A stretch of DNA of 64,000 nucleotides from Russula earlei (taxonomy: Eukaryota; Basidiomycota; Agaricomycetes; Russulales; Russulaceae), in NCBI GenBank assembly GCA_025769875.1, contig JAGFNK010000158.1, positions 43,117-107,116 of the forward strand, given 5' to 3'. Under the pieces are notes generated by a model. The model saw only the letters and a list, made by a program, of their open reading frames with translations, was not told where the DNA came from and ran no database searches. The position numbers and the translations under genes were made by a program. This document shows positions 1-11,587 of this stretch, one piece after another. The stretch's first letter is position 1; each line of letters begins with the position of its first letter.

Positions 1-254
1 GAATTTTACGGAGGCACTTTTGGACCGTCTTGTTGCTGATATCGTATGTGTTCACTTCTTTACGACCATATGTACGTTCACCACGGTCGGTAGGTCGAGA
101 TCACGGAGAGACTCATCAAGCAGGACTCTCCAGCACATGCGCTGGCTACGCTTGGTTTTGGTTCAACACCGAACTCGCATGAAAGAGCACATGGTCGAGT
201 GGAGGAAGTGGAGGGCAAGGAGAAGTCATCTGGCACTTACTCGAAGCCCTGTTA
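1..254 (+). CDS. 3' end of an unrecognised gene (partial at window edge)
   Basis: Two exons can be read. The first ends at about 43 with ...LLDRLVADI, and a 50-nt intron (44-93, gtatgt...tag) joins it in frame to an exon that runs to TAA at 252-254. The joined tail reads LVADIVEITERLIKQDSPAH and then a charged, low-complexity end (HGRVEEVEGKEKSSG). The clean phase and the intron signals suggest a real C-terminus. The part that would identify the protein lies outside the window, and I do not recognise the family. Confidence 0.5.
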
Positions 255-437
255 AAAAGTATATCGCCAGGGGATAGCGGGGGATAGCGGGTGCTTACGC
301 AGTTCAGGCTAAATGTTGTACGAGAAAGGGTGAAGTACAAAAGTTGTAGTAGTGTCGGCGTAAAAGCCTTGTATTGATACAGTTTACTCCGCCGGCTCGG
401 ACCGCGTTCCCATTCTCTCACCCCCCGACCTGCACAG

Positions 438-786
438 ATGGCGGGGCCTAACCTAGAGGTATTTAAATTCGCCGTCTATGTCTTCTTCCCTGTACTCGTT
501 TTTCTTCGCTACGGTGACCCGGAGTGGTACCGGTCAAACGTGATACCAGTGCGTCTTCGTTCCGGGTTTGGAGCGGGCAATCACCCAACCATCTGCGCAG
601 TATAAAGAGCGGATATTCCCTTCGGAGGAGAGGACGGCTCGTAGTAACAGCATTCCAACCAACCACACCGCAGTGCGCCAAGAACTTGAACGTATCAAGG
701 CAGAGAAGGCAACGCGGCGTATGCAGCGTGAACATGAGGCTTCAGGAAACTCCACTGCGAGCGAGGAAGTCAAAAGGATGGTATAA
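438..786 (+). CDS. PET100: Cytochrome c oxidase assembly protein PET100
   Basis: PET100 is a small inner-mitochondrial-membrane protein needed to assemble cytochrome c oxidase. Exon 1 (438-548) starts MAGPNLEVFKFAVYVFFPVL and continues with LRYGDPEWYRSNVIP. This is the family signature: a GPNLEVFKF start, one membrane segment, then GDP-WY. A 52-nt intron (549-600) leads to exon 2 (601-786), which carries YKERIFPSEE and a basic, charged helix with QELERIKAEKATRRMQREHE. The total is about 98 residues, normal for the family. The ATG at 438 was chosen because the conserved start follows directly. Known family role; the protein looks intact. Confidence 0.9.
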
Positions 787-2060
787 TTACCGATGCTCTG
801 AAGTACGTCGCATACCTTGGGTGTATTCCGGGCTGTTTGTGAGCCTGGTTTTCAACAGCATTGGATTCAGTCCCTGATACCGCCGTGGCCATTACCGTCT
901 AAGCGATCGCTTGTGGCTCATTGTCGACGATGTTCCCCCCGCACCCGCGGTCTTAGCCACGGATGGTAGTACCAGCTGCATCGAGAGCGAGCACTTCGAT
1001 ATATAAAATTGTGTTGCAATCGTTGCTCCGGCATCACAATGTGAGCCTGGCTCACCCTGCGCTTATGCCCCGACTGGATGGCATCACCATCCCACCTCAC
1101 ACACTTTGCTATGAATGCCCGCCCTGGTTCTCGAACGTCTCATGAGCCGTTGCCACTGATCCAGGCGTGTCCGTCAGGTCTCCGCAGCGCCGTAATGTAA
1201 TGTATACCAGGGGTGCACGGATCTGTGTGTGAGACCAAAATGCGTGCTCCGAGTCCCCCGACCGATCTTGATCATGCCCCTTAGCTCCGCCACCGCACCG
1301 CGATGACGGTGCAGAATACCGCCGGGGGGTGTGCGTCTGTGCGATTGTCAACGTGCGGCGCCAATTCTTACGAGGTGAGATACACTCGCGCTCAGTATCC
1401 GGGCACAAGCGTTCTTAGAGGAGAGTGTACAACAAGACGCGGGGCGGAAGCGAGCATGCGCCTCTCCCCCGTCCCTCTAATCACTACTGACTAACGGGCG
1501 CCACACCACCTCTGCGTCGGCTCGCGCTTCCACGGCGGCCTCGGCGTTTGATGCGTTCCGGGTAGGCGAGACTCTGACGTTTACGCGGGTGGTGCTCGCG
1601 TGGAAGTTTCGAGCCCCGTGAGGAAGGAAGGGGGGGCGTCGAGCGAGCGCCTGCAAAAGGCCCAAGGCGCATCGGACAAACGGAAAAAAAGCGATACAGG
1701 GATAGAGCCGTCGATTGATCGACGCTGCTGTACCCGACCACCGGAGTGGCGGTCGGCGCGCTCACTGCTGATGGCTACAAGTTCGTTCGTCGACGTTTTT
1801 TTTTTATTACTCACACTGCGCCACGTGCAAAGGAACGGGCCGTCGTTGGGCGTCTTCGTGCCGGTGATGATAGATCAGACAGACAGATGATGAATAGTGA
1901 TGGCGCTAAGAAAAATATGCAAGACGAGTGATCAACTATTCCGCAAAAGTGACAAGGCGTCGGTCCGTCGGTCGGTCCGGCCCGATGGGAGTGAGGCCCA
2001 CACGTGAGGCGCGTCCGCGTTGTCGTCGCGCGTATTTTCCGAGCCAAGACAGCCATTTCG
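787..2060. other. Intergenic stretch with no recognised gene
   Basis: Open frames occur on both strands (the longest lies on the minus strand at about 1811-2422 and overlaps POL31), but none shows a recognisable motif, conserved splice pattern or domain. A T-rich run is present at 1796-1806. The last few hundred bases probably hold the POL31 promoter. I cannot support a gene here. Confidence 0.4.
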
Positions 2061-3795
2061 ATGGAACCGGTGTTGGTTTGAATGTCATGACCCATTTTAA
2101 TCGTCTGACGGTTCGCTAGTACCATCCCTCCTACTCCGATCACCCGACTTGCAACGACCGTTCTGCCCTTGACAGATTCGACACCTTCGTTCACCATCCA
2201 AGCCATCAACAAGTCATTCAAGCACCAGTATGCAAACATATATTTCGTCAGATTACGGCATCTTAAACCATGTGTCGAGAAAGAGGCTATCAAAAGGTGG
2301 AAGAACGTCCCAGGTATGTCCCACATCTGTCGAAAACATTCGCTGATACCTTGTTGAATAGGATCGCCGAAACTCATACCAAGAGTGCTGGATGTGATCA
2401 AAGGGCAGATCTGTCTGATCATCGGAACTGTCTACATGGACATGCCTCTCAAGCCAAACGTGCTCGAGGACGTAGGCCGTGACGTGAGTGAGCTCGACTT
2501 GGCCCTTGATTCTTACTGAGCCATACTACGAAGCATACCATTCCCGCCCCTCCGCCGCGAGAGAAAATACACTCGCAGGAAGACCGGGTCATGCTCGAAG
2601 ATGAATCGGGTCGGATCAGGTTAATTGGCAAGATTCTTGAAGACACTCCCCTCGTCACGGGCGTCATCGTCGGGGTACTCGGCGCGGAGACAAGTAGCGG
2701 TGATTTTGAAGCAATCGATCTATGCTTTCCCGGAATGGCACCCCAAGATGATGACGGAATGGACATCGATGGTTTGCTCGGAGCCAAAGGCAAAGTGATG
2801 ACATTTCACTGACCGCCAGTTTTCAGATTTTCCGGGGACGTCCACAGACTCTGATAGTGGCGCTAGGGACGGATACATAGCGTTCGTTTCAGGTCTGGAC
2901 GTAGGGTCATCACCGAGGTCGGAGGCTCAAACACAGGTTTTGGTGGAGTATCTGAGTGGCGCATGTGGAGGTCTAGATGACCAGAGGTTTGCCTCGCAAA
3001 TCAGTCGCCTTGTAGTGCTGGGTAATTCCCTGGCGCCGCTTGGGCCAACTGGTGGGGCCGTCGAAGAAGGTAAAGAAAAGGAGGACAGGAAATCGGTGCG
3101 AGTTTCGGCTCATCACTAGACTTTTTACCTGATCCAACGTTGCCCGAAAGCGCCGACATGGGGACGACAACACGTCTTTCTCACCGCATCCGATCCGAAA
3201 TCTGTCTGCCCACCTGCACGACTTGTCCCAATCCGTCGCAATTCACGTTCTCCCTGGGGAATCCGATCCTTCGGGTTCGATTCTCCCCCAACAGGCCCTC
3301 CCACGGGCCATGTTTGGCCACGCGTCTTCTTTCGCGTCCTTTTCCTGCGAAACCAATCCCACATACATCCGCCTAGCCGCCGGTACACATGGAAGCGACG
3401 GGCAGATCCACTCCTCGAGGACCGGGCGTATCCGAACGATATTGGCGACATCTGGGCAACCCCTCAACGACATGTCCAAGTACGTTCCGACTGTGCCCAC
3501 AACTGGGCTTAAGTTGGCAGAAGCAACGCTCAGGTGGCGTCACATTGCGCCGACGGCACCAGATACGCTTTGGTGCCATCCGTTCTTCACGATAGACCCT
3601 TTCATCATCGCAGAGACACCAGATATATACGCGATTGGGTGCCAACCGCGGTTCGCCACTCGTCTTGTCACGGAGGGGAAATATCGGTCTCGAGTGATCC
3701 TCGTTCCGTCGTTTGCTGAGACGGGGATCCTTGTTCTTGTTTGTCTGAAATCGTTGGACGTCCGGATAGTGAATATCCTTGCACATTCCCCATGA
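2061..3795 (+). CDS. POL31: DNA polymerase delta small (second) subunit, POL31/POLD2 family
   Basis: This is the B subunit of replicative DNA polymerase delta, a nuclear protein that links the catalytic subunit to the other accessory subunits. The N-terminal family block is visible (FKHQYANIYFVRLRHLKP). Next are the OB-fold region (CLIIGTVYMDMPLKPNVLED, then VMLEDESGRIRLIGKI) and the inactive calpain-like phosphoesterase part (YIAFVSGLDVGS, LVVLGNSLAP, HVLPGESDPSG, then ILATSGQPLNDMSKYV and TLWCHPFFTIDPF). Introns by eye: about 2072-2119, 2314-2361, about 2480-2539, 2772-2826 and 3096-3150. All keep the frame. The start is the least certain part: ATG at 2061 with a very short first exon fits best. 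The gene looks intact. Confidence 0.9.
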
Positions 3796-4447
3796 CGAAC
3801 AATGTGTATGTGACCATGTGGTACGTTCGTGTTAGACCTCGCGCATAGGCATTGATATCACCGTATAATCACACTGGGAGCGCCGAAATGACAGCTGATG
3901 GAGGAGGAATTCCAGCCGACCGATCAATGGGATAGGAATGCGGGTACAATTGATGCGTAGTTACGTAAATTGGATCCACTTGCTGCGCATGTGCCATATT
4001 TCCGCACTCTCTTTGCACCCGCTTGGCTTCGTTGGAGAGCCCCTGTTTACAACGAGGACTAACGCGTTCCGGACAGCATAGATGGGTCTCCCACATAACT
4101 CTCTGCGTGTGAGGTGGCAGCTAACGGCGAGGAGACCAAGAGGCTTTTCATTCATTTCCCCGCCTCAAGGCCATCCATTGCGCAGCAGGCACCCGTGGGA
4201 GGAGATCGGCTGAGGGGCGGGGCGGCAACGCGGCGGGCGAAATTGAGTTTAGCGTGGGAATTAGATTTTCACTTTCCCTGCCTGCTGCCAGCCATTTGGA
4301 TGCCCCGCCTTGAGACCAGATTGAAATTCCAACAGCGCTGTCCATTGATTTAAAAAGGCCACTGACGTACAAAATGACGGGTTACAACCCTCAATCGCCC
4401 GTATTCCTCTTGCGACACAACAACCAGCTCATTTGTCCCCGCCGATC
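3796..4447. other. Intergenic region, promoter side of the cupredoxin gene
   Basis: No conserved coding motif was found on either strand. The last 60 bases before the ATG at 4448 are CA/CT-rich, as is common for fungal leaders. Nothing else is supported. Confidence 0.4.
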
Positions 4448-5428
4448 ATGAAGTTATCCGTTGCATTCACCCTCTTCCTCCCCCTTCTCGTCCACGCTCA
4501 ATATCCCGCACCGACGGAGACCTATCCCGAATCGTCGCCAGCGCCCGCCAGTTCCGGCACTCCTGCGAGCAGCACTCCTACGAGCACCCCTGCGAGCGGC
4601 ACGAACAACATCAATGTCTGTGTATACTCCGTTGTAGCCATCTTGCTTGTCCATTGACGCTCCTCTCAGGTTCAAGTTGCCGCTGGTGGTCAACTGGTGT
4701 ACAACCCTTCGAACTTCACAGCAAGCAACGGTACCACAGTGACATTCATCTTCCCCCCGTACGTGCTCTCGCCATCAGACATATTCGCGCTACTCATACG
4801 TGCAATGCGTAGGGGCGCACTACCCCACTCCGTGACACAAAGTACCTTTGCGAATCCCTGCACTCCTTTGGCGGCGACCGGCGGAAACCCGGCGGGTTTC
4901 GATTCTGGTCTGCAAGCCGGGAAACAGTTCACCATCAAGATCACAAACGATCAACTACGTGCGCAGACGTGCTTTGTCCTTTTCCTGACGCGGGCCTGAT
5001 CAGTCTACTGGCAGCTGTCTGGTTCTTTTGCAAAAACACGATCCACTGTGGCCTCGGAATGGTTGGGTAAGCACTTTTTTCGGGTGCCGCGTACAGTACC
5101 GACGATGGCTCTGCAGCGCGATTAACGCACCGACTACCGGAAATACTTACACCTCGTTCGTGGCTGCTGCCAAGGCCATTGGCTCGGGTGAAACACCCGT
5201 GGGTCGTTCCCTTGTACCGCCAGTCCACACGTATTCACCGTCACTCAGGTTCCGGACAATGGCCCAGTCACAGGTGGTGTGAACGCAGTGGCGACGGCTA
5301 CGCCTTCTCCGACCTCTGCAAGTTCGTCGAGCACGTCCTCGTCGACACCATCCTCTCCCGCGAGTCGCGTTGTTGCCGATGGTTTACTTGCTGTCCTAGC
5401 TGCAGTTTTCGGCATAACGATGGTGTGA
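4448..5428 (+). CDS. Secreted cupredoxin-like, serine-rich, probable GPI-anchored protein
   Basis: An extracellular serine-rich cupredoxin of the kind common in basidiomycetes. The signal peptide is clear (MKLSVAFTLFLPLLVHAQ), followed by a Pro/Ser/Thr linker. The domain starts VQVAAGGQLVYNPSNFTA. The four usual type-1 copper ligands can be placed: His in PHSVTQS, Cys in WFFC, and His and Met in HCGLGM. A Ser-rich stretch and a hydrophobic tail (VVADGLLAVLAAVFGITMV) suggest GPI attachment. Introns by eye: 4616-4669, 4759-4812, 4959-5014, 5067-5116 and 5199-5248. The ATG at 4448 puts the signal peptide first. Copper binding is inferred from the ligands. Role in the fungus unknown. Confidence 0.85.
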
Positions 5429-5718
5429 GAGCGTCCGCGCGACGGAGGGAAATTGCCCAGAGCTCGAGCGTCCGACGGGACGGTGACGTTTGTCTTTTCC
5501 CATGACATTCCATGCCTGTCATGCCTTTATCTTTCTACGGCACTCTGGACGCAACCCATTTTGTTCTTGGTTACGGCATAGGACTTTACGGTAGTACGTT
5601 AACGGTAGTACTTGGTTTGAATGACCATGTGATGATGGATGGATCGACGGCCCGGCCCGCAGCCTGATTCTGATCATTCCAAAGCTTTGAACACGCACGA
5701 CCTTGCCATTCCATTCCG

Positions 5719-8700
5719 ATGTCTGTACTATCAAAACTTCCTCAAAAACTCTCATCCCCTTTCGCCTTGCTCGGTGACGAGGCAAAGCTTGCCTTTCGCA
5801 GTCAACCGAGCGGAATATCGAAATTGGCATCAACTCGCGTGCGTCCGTTCGTCCATTGCACCTCTGAGCTCACCTTAGCTCGAGCCGTGTAGCACATAGC
5901 AGAGACCGATGCGTACTGGGATCAGGTGCGCCCAAGTTTGTTGCCGACTTCGCTCCTCGCCAACTATGACCCCAGTATATCGTCCTCTTCGACTCGGCTT
6001 CGGACGTATTCTCGCTCATTTCGCCTCAAGATAGTTGAGTCGCGAGCTCTCTCCCCGCCATCGTCCTTGCGCTGATTTAATGATACGCACGACAACAAAA
6101 AAAGTTCGTCGGGCACTCGTCGAAGCCCCCGAAAACGTCGCGACCCTCATCCGCCTCGTGACCTCCCGCCTCTTCAACCTCGTCTCGGACCACACGTTCC
6201 CCTCCGCCCCGGCCAAGTACGTGCCCTCCTTCGCGTCGTCGCTCATCAAGGGGGGCGCCGCGGAGCGCAACACGACCAAGGAGGTCCTGAACTGCCTCAG
6301 GGTCCTGCAGCGCGTCTTCCCCGTCGTCTTCGAGCTCGACGGCGAGCCCGGCGTCTTTTTCGAGAGGGAGGTCCTGTGGAAGAGGGAGGTCGTCGACGGG
6401 GGCCAGGACAGTCGCGAACGTACGGAACAAACGCCCCAGTTCGTCATCGAGGACGACGAGGACGACAACGATGGCGCGAGCGGGGCGTCGGCGTCGGCGT
6501 CGGCCCCTAGTCCGTCGCCCCAACTCACACCGAAACATACCACGACGCTCCCTTCTGTCGCGGAAAGGCTCTTCAGCTGTTTGGTCGATCTCTTGTTCTG
6601 CTGTGGTTTCACGCTCCCCGCCAAGTTACAGGTGGACCACTACAAGATTAACTATGTCATCTGGTGAGTCGCCCCGTCCCGTCATGCGCACATCATGTCC
6701 CTTACGACGTCCGTAGGGAAAAGGGCGTGGGCTCGACCGCCGATCTTGGACCCAGCCAAGCTTACGACTCGAACAAGGCCGAAGTGCTGCGCCTCCTACT
6801 CGTTCTGCTCTCCCGACAGATATACACCCCACCATCCTCCCTCTTCACCAGCCCCTCACTCTACACCCTCCACTTTGTGCAGCAGTCCCGGCGACGAGAC
6901 GTGCTGACCGTTCTTTGTTCGTTGCTGAATACGGCTATGAACTCTTCGCAGTCGTCGAGTACCACCGTCATCGGAGGCGTCGCCGGCCGACTGCCCTACA
7001 ATCACCTTGTATTCAAGGGCGAGGATCCACGAGCCAACCTCGTCAGCGTCTGCTTCCAGGTTCTTTGTGCCGTCTTGGACTTTCAGAGCGGAAGCGCTAG
7101 GGATTTGCCCACGAATGACCCTCAGGTATATGCGCCTGCCGCGAAGACAAATGCTTTCAGGTATTTCTTGGCAAAGGTGGTACGTCGGTATCAGAACATA
7201 TTTTAAATTGGGCTCAGCGATTGTTCCCAGCATCGAACAGGGGACTTTGCGTTCATCGTTGACGGCATTCTCGGAATATTGGAGGAGCAGATGGCATCCA
7301 TCAACAACGTACTCCCCGGATCAAGAAAATCTGTCCCGTATATCGTGGATACCAGTGAGAGCCTTTAGTCATTTCACGAGAACATGACCTTACCGATGTC
7401 TAGTTATCCTCTTCTGGAAAATGATCGAACTCAACAAGGTACAAGGCCATCTTCCTTTATTGAGTTTGCGTAGTGTCAAGCCCATCCCACCTGCAGAAAT
7501 TTAGGGCGTACCTCCTAGAGAAAGACAAGTCGATGGATATTTTGGCCTATGTCATAAACTACTTCCTTGAGATTAAGGACAAGCCTGGTGAGGAAGCTCG
7601 CGCGATCATACCATCACCTCTCTCCTGATTTAGCGCATCAGAACTACACGGGCTTTGTCGCGCGTTGTCATATATCATTCAGACGCTCTCTGCTGAGCCT
7701 GCCTTTGGCTTACGCCTTACGTTCCCGATGAAGTCCCCCTACGTCCTCGCAAAGTGGAATGTCGGCGGCTCTACGGCCGATTTTATGATCAACGTGCGTG
7801 TCTCTTGTCACGTCATAATCTCAGTAGCGACAGCTCCCACAGGCCGTCTACCACATGATCGCGACTACGTCTGGCTCTCTGAACGCTATGTATCCCGCCC
7901 TCGTCATCGCTCTTTCCAATTCAGCACCATATTTCAAATCGTTGAGCCTTAACTCCTCAACACGCTTGCTCCAGCTGTTCAGTTCATTCGCGAATCCGAC
8001 GTTCTTATTGGCGGATGAGGGTCATCCGAGGCTTTTGTTCTTCATGTAAGCCCTGCCGAGCCACGAGGAAATATCTTTTGAACCATGTCTGCAGGCTCGA
8101 GATATTCAACTCCATCATAGCGTATCATCCCGCTGACAACCCCAATCTGATTTACGCTTTATTGAGAACGCACAGGACCTTCGAGGACCTGGGTACATTT
8201 ACACTGACGAGGGGTCTGCGTGACGTGCGGAGAATACAACGGGCAAAAGAGGAGCAGTCACATGATACCAAAGGGAAGGGTAGGGGAGCTGAAGAAGAAT
8301 ACGATCAACCACATCAAGAGAAACAAAGGTTACTCGAACGGGAGAGCGCACAGTCCGCGGATAGTCTGATGGAGGTTCGGGTGATCCCACGAGACCATTC
8401 GCAGCAGGAGTCAGCGGAACACGTCGAAGAGATTCCTTCGTCACAGTCCATTGTGTCTCCCACCATAGAACAAATTCCGGGTACTCCGACCGTCGTGTCC
8501 GAGAAAGCGAGAGGCAAAATGCGGGAGCGATCCGTGTCGTTGGAGACGGATAACAGCTTGGATCGTGTGACTGCTGCTGCAGTTGGGCGGAATGGGTTCG
8601 TGCCCACACAGGAATGGGTACGGTCATTTTATCGCCGCGAGGTCAAGAGGCTTACTGACCGCTCGCTATAATCGAAGGTCACGTCGTGGCAGCAAGGGTG

Positions 8701-9192
8701 TGTGTGTTGAACTCTTATTTGACCTCTAACTGATCGGTTTCTAGGCTTCCTTTAGACCCAGTAATGATAGTGATTTCTGAGCTGATGCCCAAACTACAAG
8801 AGATCCAGTCGTCACACAAGTTGAACCCTACGGGGGCAATCCTTGACTACCTCGGACATATCTCTCTCAAACACGTCCTTCCAAACCCGCCGCCTCTCAA
8901 CCCGCGCAGATTCATTGTGAGTTACCGCATGTCCATTCCTCCTCGATAGTTAGATGACGACTCCGATGTGCAGTGGTCCGAGGCATCCCTTGTTTGGCTT
9001 TCTTCGTTGATTTGGGGCGAGATTTTCGTGCGCGGTATGACACCCCTTGGGATTTGGAACGCGACCAACGTTCGATTATTCTACGTGAAACACGCGCAAA
9101 ACCCCCAGCGGCAGCTCACAGATACGGTATCGAGCGTGGTTGGGGGACTCCTCGGTCGAGGGGCTACAGAGCCTTCACAGCTCCATCGATAA
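5719..9192 (+). CDS. HID1: HID1-family protein (high-temperature-induced dauer formation / Ecm30-like)
   Basis: HID1 proteins are large peripheral Golgi proteins involved in trafficking and sorting at the trans-Golgi. The start MSVLSKLPQKLSSPFALLGD is followed after short introns by ETDAYWDQ, YIVLFDSASDVFSLISPQD and IRRALVEAPENVATLIRLV, the conserved N-terminal order. Later blocks include TKEVLNCLRVLQRVFPVVFE, LPAKLQVDHYKINYVIW, RLPYNHLVFKGEDPRANLVS, AFIVDGILGILEEQM and YVINYFLEIKDKP. A charged low-complexity insert lies around 8230-8560. The C-terminus contains FIWSEASLVWLSSLIWGEIF and ends after a Gly-rich stretch. At least ten short introns (for example 5926-5975, 6034-6104, 6664-6716) all keep the frame. 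The gene looks intact. Confidence 0.9.
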
Positions 9193-9569
9193 CGTTCAGA
9201 CCGCTCTTAATATTCACATTAGATTATATCTCGTACGCCCATTCCTATGACTTTGGAAGAACGTTTAGGTTGTGCGAAAGGTAGAACCGCGCTGGAGGCT
9301 TGTGTGGCCCGCTTTTATAAACCCGCACCTTCTCCCGTAAGCTAGCGACGTGGAGACGGTAAATGGTTATGTACTGAGGATAATTAGGCGCTTGACGTTT
9401 CTTTAGCACCCTCTCTAGTTATGATCAGAGTCATTGGTATCGACGTGCCATTCTGATAGCGATGTCGTAGCAGACTTCCTTCTCGTATCTCGCGCTATAT
9501 GTGAACGTGACGCGGCCAAGCGGGAGCTTTCAGCATAGGACCCTTCCCTGGTGCTTCAACCGGGCATTT
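9193..9569. other. Convergent intergenic region
   Basis: This lies between the 3' ends of the HID1 gene (plus strand) and the chromodomain gene (minus strand). No gene was seen. It should contain both 3' UTRs. Confidence 0.4.
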
Positions 9570-10414
9570 TCAGAAGGAGGGGTCAAAGCCAACTCTGGAC
9601 TGCCGAACGCACCGCTCGCGACCGACGGATGGCGATCTGGCACGCTTCCTGGGCACGGCGGAGGAGTCGCCGGCGTCCTTCTTCCTCTTTTCTCCTCCTC
9701 CTCGTTCTCCTCCTCGTCCTCGTCCTCGCCGTTCGTCGTGGGAGGCCGCCTGTCGGTCGATCTCGGCCATCCAGCCCCGATAGAGCTTGCCCGGCGGGCC
9801 CGTGCGCGCGCGCTCGGCCGCCTTTTCCTCCGCGGCCTGCGCGCGCTCGAACGTCAGGCGGTCGTGCGCCGGCGTCGAGGCCAACAGCCGCAGGTCCATC
9901 GACTGGGACGCGGCCGCGCGCTCCCGCCGCTGGGCCCGCGTCGCCTCGTTCCAGCTCGCGACGAGCGCCGGATCCCCGTCGATCGAGCGCATCCAGGTCG
10001 TGTTGGTCCCGTCCGGGCGGCTCCAGTCCTTCCAGCGGATCTATGATTTTTTTGTTATTTTTTTAATTTATTTTTTTGGGCAAGGAGGGAGGGGTTTGGG
10101 GGGGGGGGGGGGGGGCGCAGAGGAGGCCGTCGCAGTCGTCGTCGTTATCATCGTCATCGAACGCGAGTATTTTTTCGGTTTTCGATTCGAGAGAAAGAAG
10201 GGTTTTTTTTTAGGGGCTTACCTCGTAGCTGGAACCGGTGGTCTTTTTTCGGTACTTTTTCTCTTTTTTGGAGACCGATACGTGCCACGTACCTAGAGAT
10301 GCCAAAGACGTCGATGTCCTCACCCACGATTCCATGCACCGGCCATTCCTCGTCGTCGTCGTCTGGCTCTGGCGGAGTCGGAGAGCGGGCGATCTTATCC
10401 CAGTCGGCACCCAT
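9570..10414 (-). CDS. Chromodomain protein with a 7-nt micro-exon
   Basis: Exon 1 (10414-10293) encodes MGADWDKIARSPTPPEPDDD, then EEWPVHGIVGEDIDVFGIS. Reading on needs a 7-nt micro-exon (10228-10222, CTACGAG) between a 64-nt intron (10292-10229) and a 181-nt intron (10221-10041). Joined to exon 3 (10040-9570) this gives SSYEIRWKDWSRPDGTNTTW, a good chromodomain core whose aromatic residues could bind methyl-lysine. The C-terminal part is Arg/Glu/Ala-rich, probably helical, and ends with basic patches (KRKKD, RKRARS) that could be a nuclear signal. Chromatin reader function is inferred from the domain. The exact orthologue (HP1-like or other) cannot be told. Confidence 0.72.
10098..10115 (+). 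repeat. Run of 18 G inside the chromodomain gene intron
   Basis: An uninterrupted poly-G run, preceded by further G clusters. On the transcribed minus strand it is a poly-C tract inside the 181-nt intron. It is a simple repeat prone to length change and to sequencing error. Confidence 0.9.
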
Positions 10415-11007
10415 CGTAGTGTTCAAGTCAAGTCGGAGGCGGCGCGGGCAGTTGGTGCTTGGATTGGATGGACTGGCGTGAATGAATAAACATTATATGA
10501 TTTATACGTCTACATCTCTTCCTGTGCCTCCTGCTGGGTTGGTGACTCGCCCCCACGGCATTACACCCTCTGCGCATGACGCAAGCAGGATACACACGAA
10601 GCGATACAATGACAATGACAAGTATTCGACGTTATGATCAGACCTCTTTGCCGCCGGCAGACTATTGGCTTCAGTTACAGACCTCGATCGTTTGGAGCTT
10701 GAGTGCATAGTGGCCTCGACGTCCTTAGACAACACAAGCTCTTAAAAATAGGCGGCATCATTCTCGGGCCAGCCGGGTAATTCGAGGTATGAGCCAATGG
10801 TCTTTCAAACCTGCCATTACCTTGTCGTATCGTTGCCGCATAATACGAATCCTCCGCGGTTTGGTCTGTTGGACGCTCCTCATATCGGGTACCCAAAATA
10901 TTTCTCATGCCCTCGAGTAATTTAAAGAGTATGCCGTTATTCTGAAGGTTAAACCCTTAAAGAATCTTGTTCATGCCTCCACTGCCGTTGTAAGTCCTAG
11001 GACCCAC
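10415..11007. other. Intergenic region between the chromodomain gene and FunK1 remnant A
   Basis: Short open frames only. No conserved motif or splice-consistent coding region was recognised. The part next to 10414 should hold the chromodomain gene promoter. Confidence 0.35.
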
Positions 11008-11587
11008 TCAGTCCTTGAGGCTTGAGCGACACGCAATATTCCAAGTCGATTTCAAGTACGAAATGGCAACCCATGCTATAACCCAGAACATGTCAGGATA
11101 ACAAGTGCCATACTGCTTCATCCATTTAACTTCCGGTGCGTGAATCCTGATGTGCAGCAGTGTGTTTGTTCTTCTGATCGACAGCCTTGCTGAGATCCCA
11201 GTCGATGAGCATGCCACCTCTGATGTTCAACGCATTATCTTCATCACGGAAAATCATATTTTCTGGGTTAAGGTCACGATGAAGGACCAGCCGCGTAAGC
11301 AGCTTCAATTGGTCTGGCTAATTTGGAACTTGTTCTGGTCGATCAACTTACCAATATACCGCATTCACCATCTCCCAACCCCTGGGTGGGTCATCTGCTC
11401 CACACAGATCAGTTGGATCGGACTGGCCAAGCTGGGAGTCGAAGGTCGCTGTTGTCCTGTCATCGGTTTGGCTGCACTGGCCCGTCCACTTCAACTGGTG
11501 AAGATCTGGCCTATCAATCATGGCGATGCCGATCGCTGAGTTCTTGCCAGGGTATCTCCAACGCAGTTTGGTTACCTTGTTAGACAT
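11008..11587 (-). pseudogene. FunK1-type fungal kinase remnant A (catalytic loop piece)
   Basis: Read on the minus strand, 11308-11126 carries a kinase catalytic loop, LVLHRDLNPENMIF, and then GGMLIDWDLSKAVDQKN and SRTG. In FunK1 fungal kinases the same order is HRD, then an ID-W-D-L-xK block (the DFG equivalent), then an ARTGT-like stretch. Stops and frame changes lie on both sides (upstream at about 11310-11350), and the N-lobe is not recognisable nearby. I see no intact gene and call it a truncated pseudogene. It lies next to duplicated segment copy A. Confidence 0.6.

Noticed and set aside
1811..2422. 203-codon minus-strand open frame
   Set aside because: It overlaps the N-terminal exons of POL31, which show clear family motifs on the other strand, and it has no motif of its own.
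3270..3290. ggttcgattc, resembling a tRNA B box
   Set aside because: It lies inside a conserved POL31 exon (LPGESDPSGSILPQQ), and no cloverleaf or A box fits around it.
6016..6624. Minus-strand frames of 150-200 codons over the HID1 N-terminus
   Set aside because: They are shadows of a GC-rich exon; the plus strand shows conserved HID1 blocks.
9501..10296. Plus-strand Arg/Ser-rich open frames opposite the chromodomain gene
   Set aside because: They have low-complexity composition and no motif; the minus-strand frame carries the chromodomain core and consistent splice sites.
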